This document shows positions 54,370-63,707 of a stretch of 64,000 nucleotides of DNA, piece by piece (within the stretch, counting starts at the first letter, position 1; each line of letters begins with the position of its first letter). Origin of the DNA: Clostridiales bacterium (GTDB lineage Bacteria; Bacillota; Clostridia; Oscillospirales; CAG-272); assembly GCA_012514145.1 (NCBI GenBank), contig JAAZAV010000049.1, positions 19,510-83,509 on the forward strand, written 5' to 3'. A program made the translations under genes and the position numbers. The notes beneath the pieces are model-generated. The model had not been told where the DNA came from. It did no database searches and worked only from the letters and a program-made list of their open reading frames with translations.

Positions 54370-55338
54370 TCAGAACGCCGTCAGCAGTATAAGTCCGGCG
54401 ACAGCCAGCGCCAGCCCGCCGTACTGGAGGGGAGCCAGCTTCTCCTTGAAAATAATGCGGGTATTGAAAACCGTCAGAATTATCCCGAAGCCGGTGCCTA
54501 TCATGCAGAAGACTATCGCCGGCAGTTTCGACACGGTTATGGTGGATATATAGTTCACCGTCGAGTTGCCCAGCGCATAGAGCACCGCCCAATGCGCGCC
54601 CGTGAGTACGGGTATGCGGAAGGGCGGCTTGCCGTCCTCCGGCTCCCCCTCGACTTTCGGCGGGCGTATGAGCAGCATGACGAGGAACACCCCGGTCACC
54701 ATGACCATCGACCAGAAGAGCAGCTCCTCCCGGTAGAGTCCCGGCTGAGCCTGCTGCTGTATCTTCGCCGCCAATATGGCTATGCCGTTGCCAACGGAAG
54801 ACATGGCGCAGAACAGCCAGAAGAAGGGTTTCGGGCGCGAGCGGTCGGCGGGGGCGGAACCTTCAGGCGAACTGTTATTTGAATCGTCAGATTTCGCCGC
54901 CTTTGCCTTTGGACTGCCGCCGTAGAACAGGAGCAGCGCGCCGAAAAGCGCCGCCATTCCCGCCGCCATGGCAAGCGTCACCGGCTCCTTATAGACAATG
55001 ATGCTGTATATTATCGGTATCAGCGAGCCCATCTGGCTCACAACTATGCTTATGAGCAGAGGTCCCCGGTGCACCGCTTCAAGATAGCCTATGACCCCCA
55101 TGACGTAGCCCGCCGCCCTCAGCACCGAACAGCCGAAGACCTCCCGGTGCAAGCCTATGCCGTTTCCCGACACAAGAGAGAGAGCCGCGAAGTACAGTGT
55201 GGACACCGCCGCCAATATCAGATTGAACAGCGCCGTGGAGGAGCGGATATGCCCCGCCCGCCTGTCGTACTGCTTGACACACATGTTGGTATAGGAGCCA
55301 ATCGTGCTGCCCAGCAGTGAGAGAAGATAATATTTCAT
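54370..55338 (-). CDS. EamA/DMT-type transporter, ten-helix
   Basis: 322 residues with about ten membrane helices arranged as two EamA repeats (MKYYLLSLLGSTIGSYTNMCV at the start; GALLLFYGG before a hydrophilic middle loop of about 40 residues; PLQYGGLALAVAGLILL at the end). The frame extends upstream to 55641, but the promoter on this strand at 55416-55388 places the start at 55338. Drug/metabolite transporters export or import small metabolites; the substrate is unknown. It probably forms an operon with the oxidoreductase 36 bases downstream. Confidence 0.85.
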   Translation of the reverse strand: MKYYLLSLLGSTIGSYTNMCVKQYDRRAGHIRSSTALFNLILAAVSTLYFAALSLVSGNGIGLHREVFGCSVLRAAGYVMGVIGYLEAVHRGPLLISIVVSQMGSLIPIIYSIIVYKEPVTLAMAAGMAALFGALLLFYGGSPKAKAAKSDDSNNSSPEGSAPADRSRPKPFFWLFCAMSSVGNGIAILAAKIQQQAQPGLYREELLFWSMVMVTGVFLVMLLIRPPKVEGEPEDGKPPFRIPVLTGAHWAVLYALGNSTVNYISTITVSKLPAIVFCMIGTGFGIILTVFNTRIIFKEKLAPLQYGGLALAVAGLILLTAF

Positions 55339-55387
55339 GTCGGAACGCGGAGAAAGCCGTCCTTTCGCGCTATCCCGCCTCTCCCGC

Positions 55388-55416
55388 ATTATAGCACGGC
55401 CGGCGGGGCAATGCAA
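55388..55416 (-). promoter_or_regulatory. sigma-A promoter of the DMT transporter gene
   Basis: On the minus strand TTGCAT (55416-55411), 17-base spacer, TATAAT (55393-55388). Confidence 0.75.
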
Positions 55417-55445
55417 TACGGCTTTGCGTTTTATGCAAATAACGG

Positions 55446-55474
55446 TTGACAACTTTGCCGAAAAGTGTGATAAT
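55446..55474 (+). promoter_or_regulatory. sigma-A promoter of the lipoprotein triplet
   Basis: TTGACA 55446-55451, 17-base spacer, GATAAT 55469-55474. It confirms the GTG start at 55535. Confidence 0.78.
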
Positions 55475-55534
55475 ATGTGTGCGGATATAGGACAAAACGC
55501 CGAATCAACCGGATTGAACAGAGAGGTAAACACC

Positions 55535-56995
55535 GTGAAACAGAACATATTCAGAATTCTTGCGCTTGCCCTTGCGATTTTAATGATATCTTCATTGATT
55601 TCTGCCTGCGGCGGAGATTCCGGTTCAGCGCCCGACGTCACGACAAATGCCGTCGGCGCCGGAACCGAAGCCGAGACCGAACCCGTGCTCTCCGACGACC
55701 TGCCCGAAGCCGACTACAACGGCTACAAGTTCCGTGTGGTCACCTATCAGAAATGCATCGGCATCGAGGAGGAGGACGGCGAGGTGTTAAACGACGCCGA
55801 ATACGCCCGTGACCGCATCGTCGAGGAGCGCTTCAATGTTGATGTCGTCGCCGACTTTAAGGAAGTTTACACCGACGTCACCAAAGCCGTAAAAAATTCG
55901 GTGTCCGCCGGCAGCGACGATTACGATATGGGCATGATCCACATGGTGGAAGGCGCTTACAACGCCCCCGGCGGCTACTACTACCCTGTCAATGATCTCC
56001 CCTACATAAATCTTGAAAAGCCTTGGTGGGACGACCAGATTCAGAACGGATTCTCTATCGCCAACAAGCTTTTCCTTGCCGCCGGCGATATTCTGCCGAA
56101 CACTCTGCTGCGCACCTCCTGCATGGCGTTCAACAAGAACGAATTTGAGAACCGCGGCATCGAAGCGCCTTACGCTGTGGTTCAGGAGGGACGCTGGACG
56201 CTTGACAGGCTGTCAGAATTGACCCGGGACGTGACCGCCGACCTCAACGGCGACGGCGCCGTCAATTTCAAGGATGACTTCTACGGTCTCACCAGCTGGT
56301 ATCTCGACAGCCCCTACTCCTTCTACTACGGAGCCGGCGGCACCATAATCGAGAAGGATGCCGACGACATCCCCCACATCAATATGAACGTGGACATGAA
56401 CGTCGATATCTACAACAAGCTCTACGACGTTATCATTGTCAACAAATCCAACTTCATTACGAAAATCGATAACTATGATTACGCCTATGAGACCTTTACC
56501 GGAGGTCGTGCGCTCTTCTGCGAGATAGCCCTTACCCATCTTCGCGGAGAAAGGTGGCGCAACATGACCGCCGACTACGGCGTGGTGCCGATACCGAAAT
56601 ACGACGAGGAACAGGAAACCTACCTGGGCTTTGTCAACGGCTCCGCTCCAATGGTCTGCGTGCCCGTCACCATAAACGACGCCGACCGCACTTCCATTGT
56701 CATAGAAGCCCTTTCCTTCGCCTCCTACACCGAGGTAACCCCGGTGCTATACGAGGTTGTCGCCAAGACCAAGCACACCCGCGACGAGGAGTCGGTGGCT
56801 ATGATAGACATTATCATCCGCGAGCGCATCTTCGACTTCGGCTATACCCACCTCTATTCCAACAGCATTACCCAGTTCCACCGCGACCTGCTTGCCAAGG
56901 GAAGCACCGATGTGGCTTCAACGCTTGCCGCCGGCGAGCCCTCCCTGCAGGCCGCCCTTGAGAAGATCATACTCTCCTACGAGGAGAACACCTGA
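55535..56995 (+). CDS. extracellular solute-binding lipoprotein
   Basis: GTG start at 55535 with GAGAGG 8 bases upstream; the longer frame from 55337 crosses the promoter. Lipobox LISAC with Cys25, then a linker, PWW in the first lobe, and the EF-hand-like loop DLNGDGAVNFKD at 236-247 followed by FYG. It is the first of three tandem paralogues that end in an amidohydrolase gene. No permease genes follow. Confidence 0.88.
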   Translation: MKQNIFRILALALAILMISSLISACGGDSGSAPDVTTNAVGAGTEAETEPVLSDDLPEADYNGYKFRVVTYQKCIGIEEEDGEVLNDAEYARDRIVEERFNVDVVADFKEVYTDVTKAVKNSVSAGSDDYDMGMIHMVEGAYNAPGGYYYPVNDLPYINLEKPWWDDQIQNGFSIANKLFLAAGDILPNTLLRTSCMAFNKNEFENRGIEAPYAVVQEGRWTLDRLSELTRDVTADLNGDGAVNFKDDFYGLTSWYLDSPYSFYYGAGGTIIEKDADDIPHINMNVDMNVDIYNKLYDVIIVNKSNFITKIDNYDYAYETFTGGRALFCEIALTHLRGERWRNMTADYGVVPIPKYDEEQETYLGFVNGSAPMVCVPVTINDADRTSIVIEALSFASYTEVTPVLYEVVAKTKHTRDEESVAMIDIIIRERIFDFGYTHLYSNSITQFHRDLLAKGSTDVASTLAAGEPSLQAALEKIILSYEENT

Positions 56996-57040
56996 TACGC
57001 GCGTTCCGATAAGTAAATAAATCCATTAAGGAGTAAGCCT

Positions 57041-58555
57041 ATGAAACGCAGTCTGTCCTTTGCAATCGCCGCCCTTCTTATGTTCACAGTCTTGTTTACC
57101 GCATGCGGCGGCGGTGACGACAAAACACTTGAAACGACACTGACCTCCGACACCGCCGCCGAGACCCTCCCCGAGGATGTTGTCACCGGCCGGGAGGGAG
57201 CGAAAGACAACATCCCCGACGGGTTGAATTTCGACGGTCAGGTCGTGAACGTCGTCTACCGCAACGAGGACTGGTACCGCCAGTGGGACGTCGAGGGCGA
57301 GAACACCGGCGACCTCATTCAGGACGCCATCTGGGAGCGCAACAACAAAGTTGAGGAGCGCTTCGGCGTCGACCTTAACCTGCAGCCCACCCGGACCACC
57401 GGGTTAGGCAATGTCGCTTCCGAGCTGAAGACCATGGTGCTTGCCGGTTCCGACGAGTATGACCTGATAGTCTCCACCGCCAACACCACCATCACCCAGT
57501 CTCTTTACCCCTATCTCTACGAGATGTCCGACATGCCCCATCTCGATATAACACAGCCCTGGTGGCGCACTTCGGCTATAAACGAGCTGTCTTTTGACGG
57601 CGAGCACTACCGCTATCTAATGGGCGACAACACGCTCAACGACTACTTCAAGTGCGGCGTCGTCTTCGCCAACAAGGCTATATACGAGTCTGTTCACGGC
57701 GACCCCGACGACATGTACCGCGCCGTTCTTGACGGCGGCTGGACCTATGACCGGCTTATGGAGCTCACCACCCCCGTCTACTCCGATATAAACGGCGACG
57801 GCATCGCCGACGCCGGCGACCGCTACGGGCTTATGGTGCCCAATGGCTACAACGAGACCACCGTTCACATGATGTTCGGCTGCGATATTGTCACCTACGC
57901 CCGCACCGACGACGGCGGAATCGACCTCTCGGTGTTCAACAATGAGAAGAACGTCCGTGTCGTCGACAAGCTCATCGAGGTTCTCCACAAGACCGACGGC
58001 GTCTGGCAGTCCGACAAGAGTATCGACAACTCCACCGAGCACTTCGCCGCCGACAAGTCACTCTTCTGGACCGGCCGTCTCTCCAACGTCGTTCAGAATG
58101 TCATGCGCGAAATGACCTCCGACTATGCCATTCTCCCCATGCCCAAGTTTGATGCCGCTCAGGAGAATTATGTGACCTATATCCACGACTCCGCCACTAT
58201 CACCTGCGCCCCGATTACCCTCGCCGCCGGACGCGCCGATATGATTGGCGCCGTTCTCGAGGGCTGGGCTTCCGAGGCCTACCGCACCGTTATCACCGGC
58301 TTCATCGAGACCGCCATGAAGGTCAAGTATTCCCGCGACGAGCTGTCCGGTCAGGTTATAGATATAATCTTCGACGATCCCATGGTCGGCTTCGTCTCCA
58401 TTTTCGGCGCCAATATGAAGAATCTCTTCAACACCTGCACCCTGAACGGCATCGCCTCCGGTCAGAATAACTTCGCCTCCGGAATCGCCTCCACCCTCGA
58501 TGCCGCCCAGACCTCCATCGACCAGTACCTTGCTGATATCGCCGCCGCTAATTAA
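57041..58555 (+). CDS. extracellular solute-binding lipoprotein
   Basis: Lipobox LFTAC with Cys22; linker to about 50; PWW around residue 170; EF-hand-like loop DINGDGIADAGD at 249-260 followed by RYG. AAGGAG precedes the ATG 45 bases after the upstream paralogue. The gene's sequence is diverged enough from its neighbours to suggest different ligands. 504 residues. Confidence 0.88.
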   Translation: MKRSLSFAIAALLMFTVLFTACGGGDDKTLETTLTSDTAAETLPEDVVTGREGAKDNIPDGLNFDGQVVNVVYRNEDWYRQWDVEGENTGDLIQDAIWERNNKVEERFGVDLNLQPTRTTGLGNVASELKTMVLAGSDEYDLIVSTANTTITQSLYPYLYEMSDMPHLDITQPWWRTSAINELSFDGEHYRYLMGDNTLNDYFKCGVVFANKAIYESVHGDPDDMYRAVLDGGWTYDRLMELTTPVYSDINGDGIADAGDRYGLMVPNGYNETTVHMMFGCDIVTYARTDDGGIDLSVFNNEKNVRVVDKLIEVLHKTDGVWQSDKSIDNSTEHFAADKSLFWTGRLSNVVQNVMREMTSDYAILPMPKFDAAQENYVTYIHDSATITCAPITLAAGRADMIGAVLEGWASEAYRTVITGFIETAMKVKYSRDELSGQVIDIIFDDPMVGFVSIFGANMKNLFNTCTLNGIASGQNNFASGIASTLDAAQTSIDQYLADIAAAN

Positions 58556-58650
58556 GGGAAGACGCCTTCTTTCTTCGCAGCTGAACGAAGTTCAGGTGCC
58601 GGGAAGCAGGCAAAGAACTTTTGTGTCGGCGAGTTCGCTCGCCGTGGATA
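58556..58650 (-). repeat. dispersed intergenic element, copy C
   Basis: Reverse-oriented near copy of the element at 36760-36850, with the same two hairpins and the AAAAGTTCTTTGC core. It separates the second and third lipoprotein genes. Confidence 0.82.
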
Positions 58651-58687
58651 TGGATGTCGGATAATCCGCAGTGATATGAGGTAATTT

Positions 58688-60166
58688 ATGAGAATTCGTT
58701 TGATTTCATTGATTTTGCTTGCCGCTCTGGTTTTTACGGCATTTGCCGGCTGCGGCGGAGATTCGGGGGCTTCCGGCGGTTCTACCGACGCGGCTGCTCC
58801 CCCCGCAAACGCGGATTCGTCCGATGCCGGGACCGCCGCCGTCACCGAAATTTCTGCCTACGACCTGCATCCCGGACTTGACTATGACGGCTATTCTTTC
58901 GGTATGCTCACCTCCCAGGGCTGGTCTGTCGACATGCCCGATCAGCTGCTTCAGGAAGCCGAGACCGGAGATGTCGTCTTTGACGCCATCTTTGCCCGCA
59001 ACCGCGCCGTTGAGGACAAGCTCGACGTTAAATTCACACTCAACACCGTAACCTACGGCGACCTTGCCGGCTATCTGCAGAACCTTGTTCTCGCCGGCGA
59101 TTCGTCTTATGACCTCTGCGCCCACTCTCCCACCGCCCTCAAGGCGCTCACCACCGACGGCACCCTTGCCGACGCCGCCAAGCTGCCCAGCCTCCACTTA
59201 AATGAGCGCTGGTACTCACAGACCGCCAATGAGGAGATGACGGTAAACGGCTGTCTCTACGCTTTCCATTCCGACATTGGCTTCGTCTGGGCTTCCGCGA
59301 TTATTGTCATGCTCTTCAACCGCGACATGGCTTACAACATGTTCGCCCTCGACAACCTGCAGGAGCTTGCCCTTGACGGCGGCTGGACCCTTGACACAAT
59401 GATCGAAAACTCCCGGGGCATCTCCGAGGACCTCAACGGCGACGGCAAGCTGGATATGGAGGATCGCCACGGTCTCGCCATCGATCTCGGCGAGTATGTG
59501 ACCGCATTCCAGTACGGCGCCGATATCCGTGTAACCGAAAAGGACTCCTCGGGTCAGCCGAAGTTATCGCTGAGCAGCGAGAAGACCGTTTCCCTTGTCA
59601 ATAAGATAAATGACTATTTCCACGATACCGAACTAACCTGCATCACCTCCGGCGGCTACAAGGTGCCCCAGGAGATGTTCCGCGACGGCAAATCCCTTTT
59701 CTGTAACCTGAACATCTCCTGCATACCCAAGCGGCTGCGCGAAATGGAGGACGATTACGGCGTGCTGCCCATGCCCAAGTGGGATGAGAAGCAGGACAAA
59801 TATTACACCTCCGTCTCCCCCGGCTCTACCACTGTGTTCTGCGTCCCCGCCACCTCCTCCGACCTTGACCGCGCCTCCGCCGTCATCGACTGTCTCGCCT
59901 ACGAGGGACACGAGCGGGTCATTCCCGCCTTCGTCGAGCAGGCGGTGAAGGTGAAATATTCCCGCGACGAGTATTCCGACGCTATCTACAACATGATTTT
60001 CGACGGCGCCATACTCGACTTCGGCACCATATATGACAAGAACGGCATGAGCACTCTCTTCCGCACCCTCATTAAAAACGGCTCAAACGATTTCGCCTCC
60101 TCCTATGCCGCCCTTGAAGCCGCGGCTGCCGAGGAATACGAGCGCGTCTGGCAGCTGTTCAGTTGA
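58688..60166 (+). CDS. extracellular solute-binding lipoprotein
   Basis: Lipobox FAGC with Cys22; the Trp pair is RWY here instead of PWW; EF-hand-like loop DLNGDGKLDMED at 248-259 followed by RHG. GAGGT precedes the ATG. It is followed 21 bases later by the amidohydrolase, so the two are probably co-translated from one message. The changed aromatic pair may alter the ligand pocket. Confidence 0.88.
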   Translation: MRIRLISLILLAALVFTAFAGCGGDSGASGGSTDAAAPPANADSSDAGTAAVTEISAYDLHPGLDYDGYSFGMLTSQGWSVDMPDQLLQEAETGDVVFDAIFARNRAVEDKLDVKFTLNTVTYGDLAGYLQNLVLAGDSSYDLCAHSPTALKALTTDGTLADAAKLPSLHLNERWYSQTANEEMTVNGCLYAFHSDIGFVWASAIIVMLFNRDMAYNMFALDNLQELALDGGWTLDTMIENSRGISEDLNGDGKLDMEDRHGLAIDLGEYVTAFQYGADIRVTEKDSSGQPKLSLSSEKTVSLVNKINDYFHDTELTCITSGGYKVPQEMFRDGKSLFCNLNISCIPKRLREMEDDYGVLPMPKWDEKQDKYYTSVSPGSTTVFCVPATSSDLDRASAVIDCLAYEGHERVIPAFVEQAVKVKYSRDEYSDAIYNMIFDGAILDFGTIYDKNGMSTLFRTLIKNGSNDFASSYAALEAAAAEEYERVWQLFS

Positions 60167-60187
60167 TAATCCCGAAGGAGAATCACC

Positions 60188-61129
60188 ATGTCAAAGAAAT
60201 GCAGACTTGTAACCACCTCCATGGCGGCTATCCGCGCCGGCAAAAGTCAGCGCGGCATGATGGACGCCGGACTTGAGCTTATCGACTCGGTGGCCGGCTA
60301 TAAGCCCGACCTTATCTGCTTCCCCGAGGGCTTTCTCCGCTCGGGCGGCGACCGCTCCGCCTGGGAGGAGATAAACGCCGAGACCGAGCGCCGCTTCGGC
60401 GAGAAGGCCGCGGAGCTTGGCTGCTACATCATGTTCTCGATATACGAGCCGGCTGAGATATTCGAGGGTTATAAATATAACACCGAACTCATATACGACC
60501 GTTCCGGCAAATGCGTCCTCCGCTATCACAAGCGGCACACCGTTTACGGCGAAACCACGGTCAGCAAAGTGCTGCCCGGCCGGGAGATACCCATCGCCGA
60601 GACCGACTTCGGCCGCGTCGCCTGCCTGACCTGCTTCGATATCGGCTGGCGTGAGACCTGGGCTGAGCTGGCTCGCCGGGGCGCCGAGCTTGTGGTCTGG
60701 AACGCCGCCTACAACGGCGGAAATCTCCTTGAGACCTATGCCGCCCACAACATGTATTATGTGGCGTCCACCGTCCGTGACGACCGCGCGAAGATAGTCG
60801 ACCCAACCGGCATGACAATAGCCTCCTCCTCCCGCTGGAACGCCATATGCATGGCAGACATCAACCTTTCAACCACTATCTTCCATATAGACCGCCAGTA
60901 TCAGAAGATCGATAAGGTGCGCGCCGCCCTTGGCGACAGGGTTCACATCGTTTCCCACGGCGAGGAGAACATCTTCACCATCGCCACCAATGACGACGAG
61001 TGGCCGATAGAGCGCATCTGCCGCGAATTCGGGCTCCAGACCTACAAGGACTACCACGCCGAAGCCGCGTTCATGCAGCAGGAATGGCGCGACCGTATGA
61101 AACGCGCCGCCGCTGAAGCGGGGAAGTGA
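60188..61129 (+). CDS. carbon-nitrogen hydrolase (nitrilase superfamily)
   Basis: Amidase-type enzyme with the Glu-Lys-Cys triad in place: Glu47 in CFPEGF, Lys115 in RYHKRH, Cys149 in CLTCFDIGW. 313 residues, cytoplasmic. GAAGGAGAA precedes the ATG. Relatives cleave amides such as N-carbamoyl or omega-amide groups. Its place after three binding lipoproteins suggests the captured ligand may contain an amide or N-acyl group. Confidence 0.9.
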   Translation: MSKKCRLVTTSMAAIRAGKSQRGMMDAGLELIDSVAGYKPDLICFPEGFLRSGGDRSAWEEINAETERRFGEKAAELGCYIMFSIYEPAEIFEGYKYNTELIYDRSGKCVLRYHKRHTVYGETTVSKVLPGREIPIAETDFGRVACLTCFDIGWRETWAELARRGAELVVWNAAYNGGNLLETYAAHNMYYVASTVRDDRAKIVDPTGMTIASSSRWNAICMADINLSTTIFHIDRQYQKIDKVRAALGDRVHIVSHGEENIFTIATNDDEWPIERICREFGLQTYKDYHAEAAFMQQEWRDRMKRAAAEAGK

Positions 61130-61144
61130 AACAGATAAACATAA

Positions 61145-61190
61145 AATGAGCCGCAGCAAGGGAAATTTCCTGCTGCGGCTCATTTTTATT
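61145..61190 (+). terminator. Rho-independent terminator
   Basis: A 14-bp stem AATGAGCCGCAGCA/TGCTGCGGCTCATT (61145-61158 with 61171-61184) followed by TTTATT. Confidence 0.88.
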
Positions 61191-61283
61191 GAACCGATAT
61201 AAGAATAAACAGTAACAGACCTGTTGCGCACAAAACCGCCCGCAGAAACCGGTTGTACCCCCCAACCGCTTATCGGAAAACGC

Positions 61284-61311
61284 TTGAAAAGATACCGGAA
61301 AAAGGTATAAT
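61284..61311 (+). promoter_or_regulatory. sigma-A promoter of the LytTR operon
   Basis: TTGAAA 61284-61289, 16-base spacer, TATAAT 61306-61311. Confidence 0.72.
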
Positions 61312-61336
61312 AAGGTCAACGAAAGGGGGAACAAGA

Positions 61337-61825
61337 ATGAAGATAGAGATTAAAATCGACGAGACGGCAAGAGAGCCGAGGATAATCATCTTAACCGACA
61401 GGATAACCGATGAGGTTGAGCGGATAACGCGGCTTATCAAGGAGGCGGATACCGGACCGCCGGCTGACGGGAGCGAGTCTCCCGGCGCCGCGCCGGGATT
61501 CATCGCCGGCTTTTCGGAGGACAGGGCGGTGCTTCTGCCGACAGACTGGATAGTGCGAATCTACTCGGCGGGCGGTAAGGTCTACGCGCAGACGCGGAGC
61601 GGGGAGTTTTCCCTGCGTCTGCGGCTGTATGAACTTGAAGAGCGGCTCTGCAGCCGGGGAGAGGGCTTTGTCCGGATTTCAAATTCGGAGATCATCAATC
61701 TCAGTCAGGCGGAAAGCTTTGACCTGAGCCTTGCCGGCACTATAATGGTGGTTCTGAAAAACGGCGATACCGCGTATGTTTCACGGCGTTACGTATCAAA
61801 AATCAAGAGAGTTTTAGGAATCTGA
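61337..61825 (+). CDS. LytTR DNA-binding domain protein
   Basis: 162 residues starting at ATG 61337 with AAGGGGG upstream; the longer frame from 61253 crosses the promoter. The LytTR domain fills the C-terminal ~95 residues: DWIVRIYSAGGKVYAQT, LEERLCSRGEGFVRISNSEIINL and AYVSRRYVSKIKRVLG. There is no receiver domain; the short N-terminus is uncharacterised. With the DUF3021 partner 12 bases downstream it matches a known LytTR-membrane-partner regulatory pair. Confidence 0.9.
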   Translation: MKIEIKIDETAREPRIIILTDRITDEVERITRLIKEADTGPPADGSESPGAAPGFIAGFSEDRAVLLPTDWIVRIYSAGGKVYAQTRSGEFSLRLRLYELEERLCSRGEGFVRISNSEIINLSQAESFDLSLAGTIMVVLKNGDTAYVSRRYVSKIKRVLGI

Positions 61826-61837
61826 GGAGGTAACAAA

Positions 61838-62302
61838 ATGAAGAAGAGATTCATCCAATTCGCGCTTTTAGGCGCGCCGATAGGTCTTTCGATAACCTAT
61901 CTCATCCCGCTGTTCATATCGTTTTTCATAGGCGACGGCAAATTTCACCCTGTGGTGCCCGAACTTGCTCAGGCACTGGGCAGTGAGTTAAACGCGGTGG
62001 CGGTACAGGCGGCTGTCTCGCTCATTTACGGCGCCGTATTCGGCGCATCAAGCGCCATATGGCTGATTGAAGACTGGAGCATACTGCGCCAGACGGCGAT
62101 TCACTTCGTCGTAGTCGTTGCGGCAACTATGCCGGTGGCGTATTTCATGCGCTGGATGCACCGCAGCGTCATCGGGGTGCTGAGCTATATCGGTCTCTTC
62201 GCCGCCATATATGCCGTGATCTGGCTGGCTCAGTACGCGGCTGCAAGAAAGAAGGTCGACGAACTGAACAAAGGGCTGAAATCCGGGGCTAAAGACAATT
62301 GA
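61838..62302 (+). CDS. DUF3021 family membrane protein
   Basis: 154 residues with four hydrophobic segments (FALLGAPIGLSITYLIPLFI, SLIYGAVFGASSAIWLI, AIHFVVVVAATMPVAYFM, VLSYIGLFAAIYAVIWLA) and a short basic tail. This is the usual partner of LytTR-only regulators, which it is thought to inhibit at the membrane. GAGGAGG precedes the ATG. The signal is unknown. Confidence 0.88.
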   Translation: MKKRFIQFALLGAPIGLSITYLIPLFISFFIGDGKFHPVVPELAQALGSELNAVAVQAAVSLIYGAVFGASSAIWLIEDWSILRQTAIHFVVVVAATMPVAYFMRWMHRSVIGVLSYIGLFAAIYAVIWLAQYAAARKKVDELNKGLKSGAKDN

Positions 62303-62319
62303 TTCGGGTTTTAACAGAA

Positions 62320-62366
62320 TAAACAGCGGAGCAGCGGCAAACACACATTTGCCGCTGCTCCGTTAT
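62320..62366. terminator. bidirectional terminator between convergent genes
   Basis: A 15-bp perfect stem CGGAGCAGCGGCAAA/TTTGCCGCTGCTCCG (62327-62341 with 62348-62362). Confidence 0.8.
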
Positions 62367-62428
62367 GTTATCAAGTTACTGTCATTTAACGAAAAATCGA
62401 ACTGTCCGAATCAACCGCCGGCTTTGTG

Positions 62429-63658
62429 TCAGCTTATGCGGTAGACCTTCATCTCGCCGGGAGCAAGCCAGTCGCCGCCGATAATCTCGGTGTCGGTCTC
62501 GTTCCAGAAGGCGTCGTGATGGTAGTGGCGTATCGGGGAGTAGCTGTGGTTCCAGTTGAAGCGCTCGAGAACCGGGTGATCCTTTGCGAAGTGGAGCCGG
62601 AACTGACCGCTCTCCCGGGTGGAGTTGTTCACCACCGCCACATGCCGTCTGCCCTCCCGCTCGAAGAAGGAAACAATCGCCGGCAGATTGTGGGGACAGG
62701 TGATCTTGCGCAGCGCCGGGTCGGTTACCCCGTCCTCGAACAGCGGATAGCCGCCGTAAGCCGTCACGGTGCAGAAGGTGCCGAGGTGCTTCGCCTCCAT
62801 GAAGAAGTCGCCGAAGTGGTGCGCGAAATGGCGGTTGACCCGCGACAGCCGCTCGAAGGTCTCGGAGCGCTCGCCGAACTCGTCGATGGGCGCCAGACGG
62901 TAGTTTGAATGGGGCTCCCGCATGTAGATGAAGAACCAGAGGATTCCACGCATGCCGCAGGCGGCGGCGGTGTTTATCTGCCAGCGGAAATCGTCCTCAT
63001 TCGGCACACGGTAGCGGAAGTGGCCTACCGACAGCAGGGTCGTCCAGGGCTCGATGCCCGCCGCCTCGGCAGCCTCGGCGAACTTGCGCAGGTTGGTGAA
63101 ATACTGATCCACCCCCTCGTCGTTGGGGTTCATCTGGCAGTAGCAGTCGTAGCAGAGGATTCGAAGGTCCGCCTTCTCAACCATGGACTTCGCCCAGTCG
63201 GCAAAGGTGGGCGCCTTGAGTATGCTCTGCTCGATGCCCTTCCAGTAGGGCAGGAAGTTCAGATGAGGGGTCAGATGGGGAGCCATCTCAAGCTGAATGC
63301 GGTGGGAGGTGATGCAGTCGGCAAAGGATTCCTCATTTGTCGGCTCGTCCCCCACATGGAAGCCCATCACCGCCGGATGGGAACCGAAATCGGCAAGGGC
63401 GGCGGCGAAACGCTCTCTGTATTTCTCGGGCTCTTTGGCGGCGCCGTACCAGCGGGCGCGCCGGTCGCTCATTATCACCTTGACGCCGGCTTCGGCGCAG
63501 GCGTCAAGCAGCGGCAGCATCAGGGCGGGATCGGCTCCCTCGGGGAACTCGGGGCTGAGCGCCATGTTCATGCCCAGGTCGGTCCAGTCTTTGACCGCCT
63601 CGGGTCCGAGCATGCCGACGGGCGTGTAATTCCAGAAACCTATCGGATATTTTGACAT
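62429..63658 (-). CDS. uncharacterised TIM-barrel glycosidase-like protein
   Basis: 409 residues from ATG 63658 with AAGGAGG upstream. It reads as a (beta/alpha)8 barrel: GFHVGDEPTNEE has a Glu after the fourth strand as in clan GH-A acid/base sites, LRILCYDCYCQMNP and WTTLLSVGHF are later strand ends, and a beta-rich C-terminal domain follows (HVAVVNNSTRESGQFRLHF). No signal peptide. I cannot place it in a numbered GH family. The three-palindrome array in its leader implies tight specific regulation. Confidence 0.75.
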   Translation of the reverse strand: MSKYPIGFWNYTPVGMLGPEAVKDWTDLGMNMALSPEFPEGADPALMLPLLDACAEAGVKVIMSDRRARWYGAAKEPEKYRERFAAALADFGSHPAVMGFHVGDEPTNEESFADCITSHRIQLEMAPHLTPHLNFLPYWKGIEQSILKAPTFADWAKSMVEKADLRILCYDCYCQMNPNDEGVDQYFTNLRKFAEAAEAAGIEPWTTLLSVGHFRYRVPNEDDFRWQINTAAACGMRGILWFFIYMREPHSNYRLAPIDEFGERSETFERLSRVNRHFAHHFGDFFMEAKHLGTFCTVTAYGGYPLFEDGVTDPALRKITCPHNLPAIVSFFEREGRRHVAVVNNSTRESGQFRLHFAKDHPVLERFNWNHSYSPIRHYHHDAFWNETDTEIIGGDWLAPGEMKVYRIS

Positions 63659-63707
63659 AACTTCCTCCTTTTGTCGGTGTCGGGCGCCGGGCTTTCGGTA
63701 AAGATGC

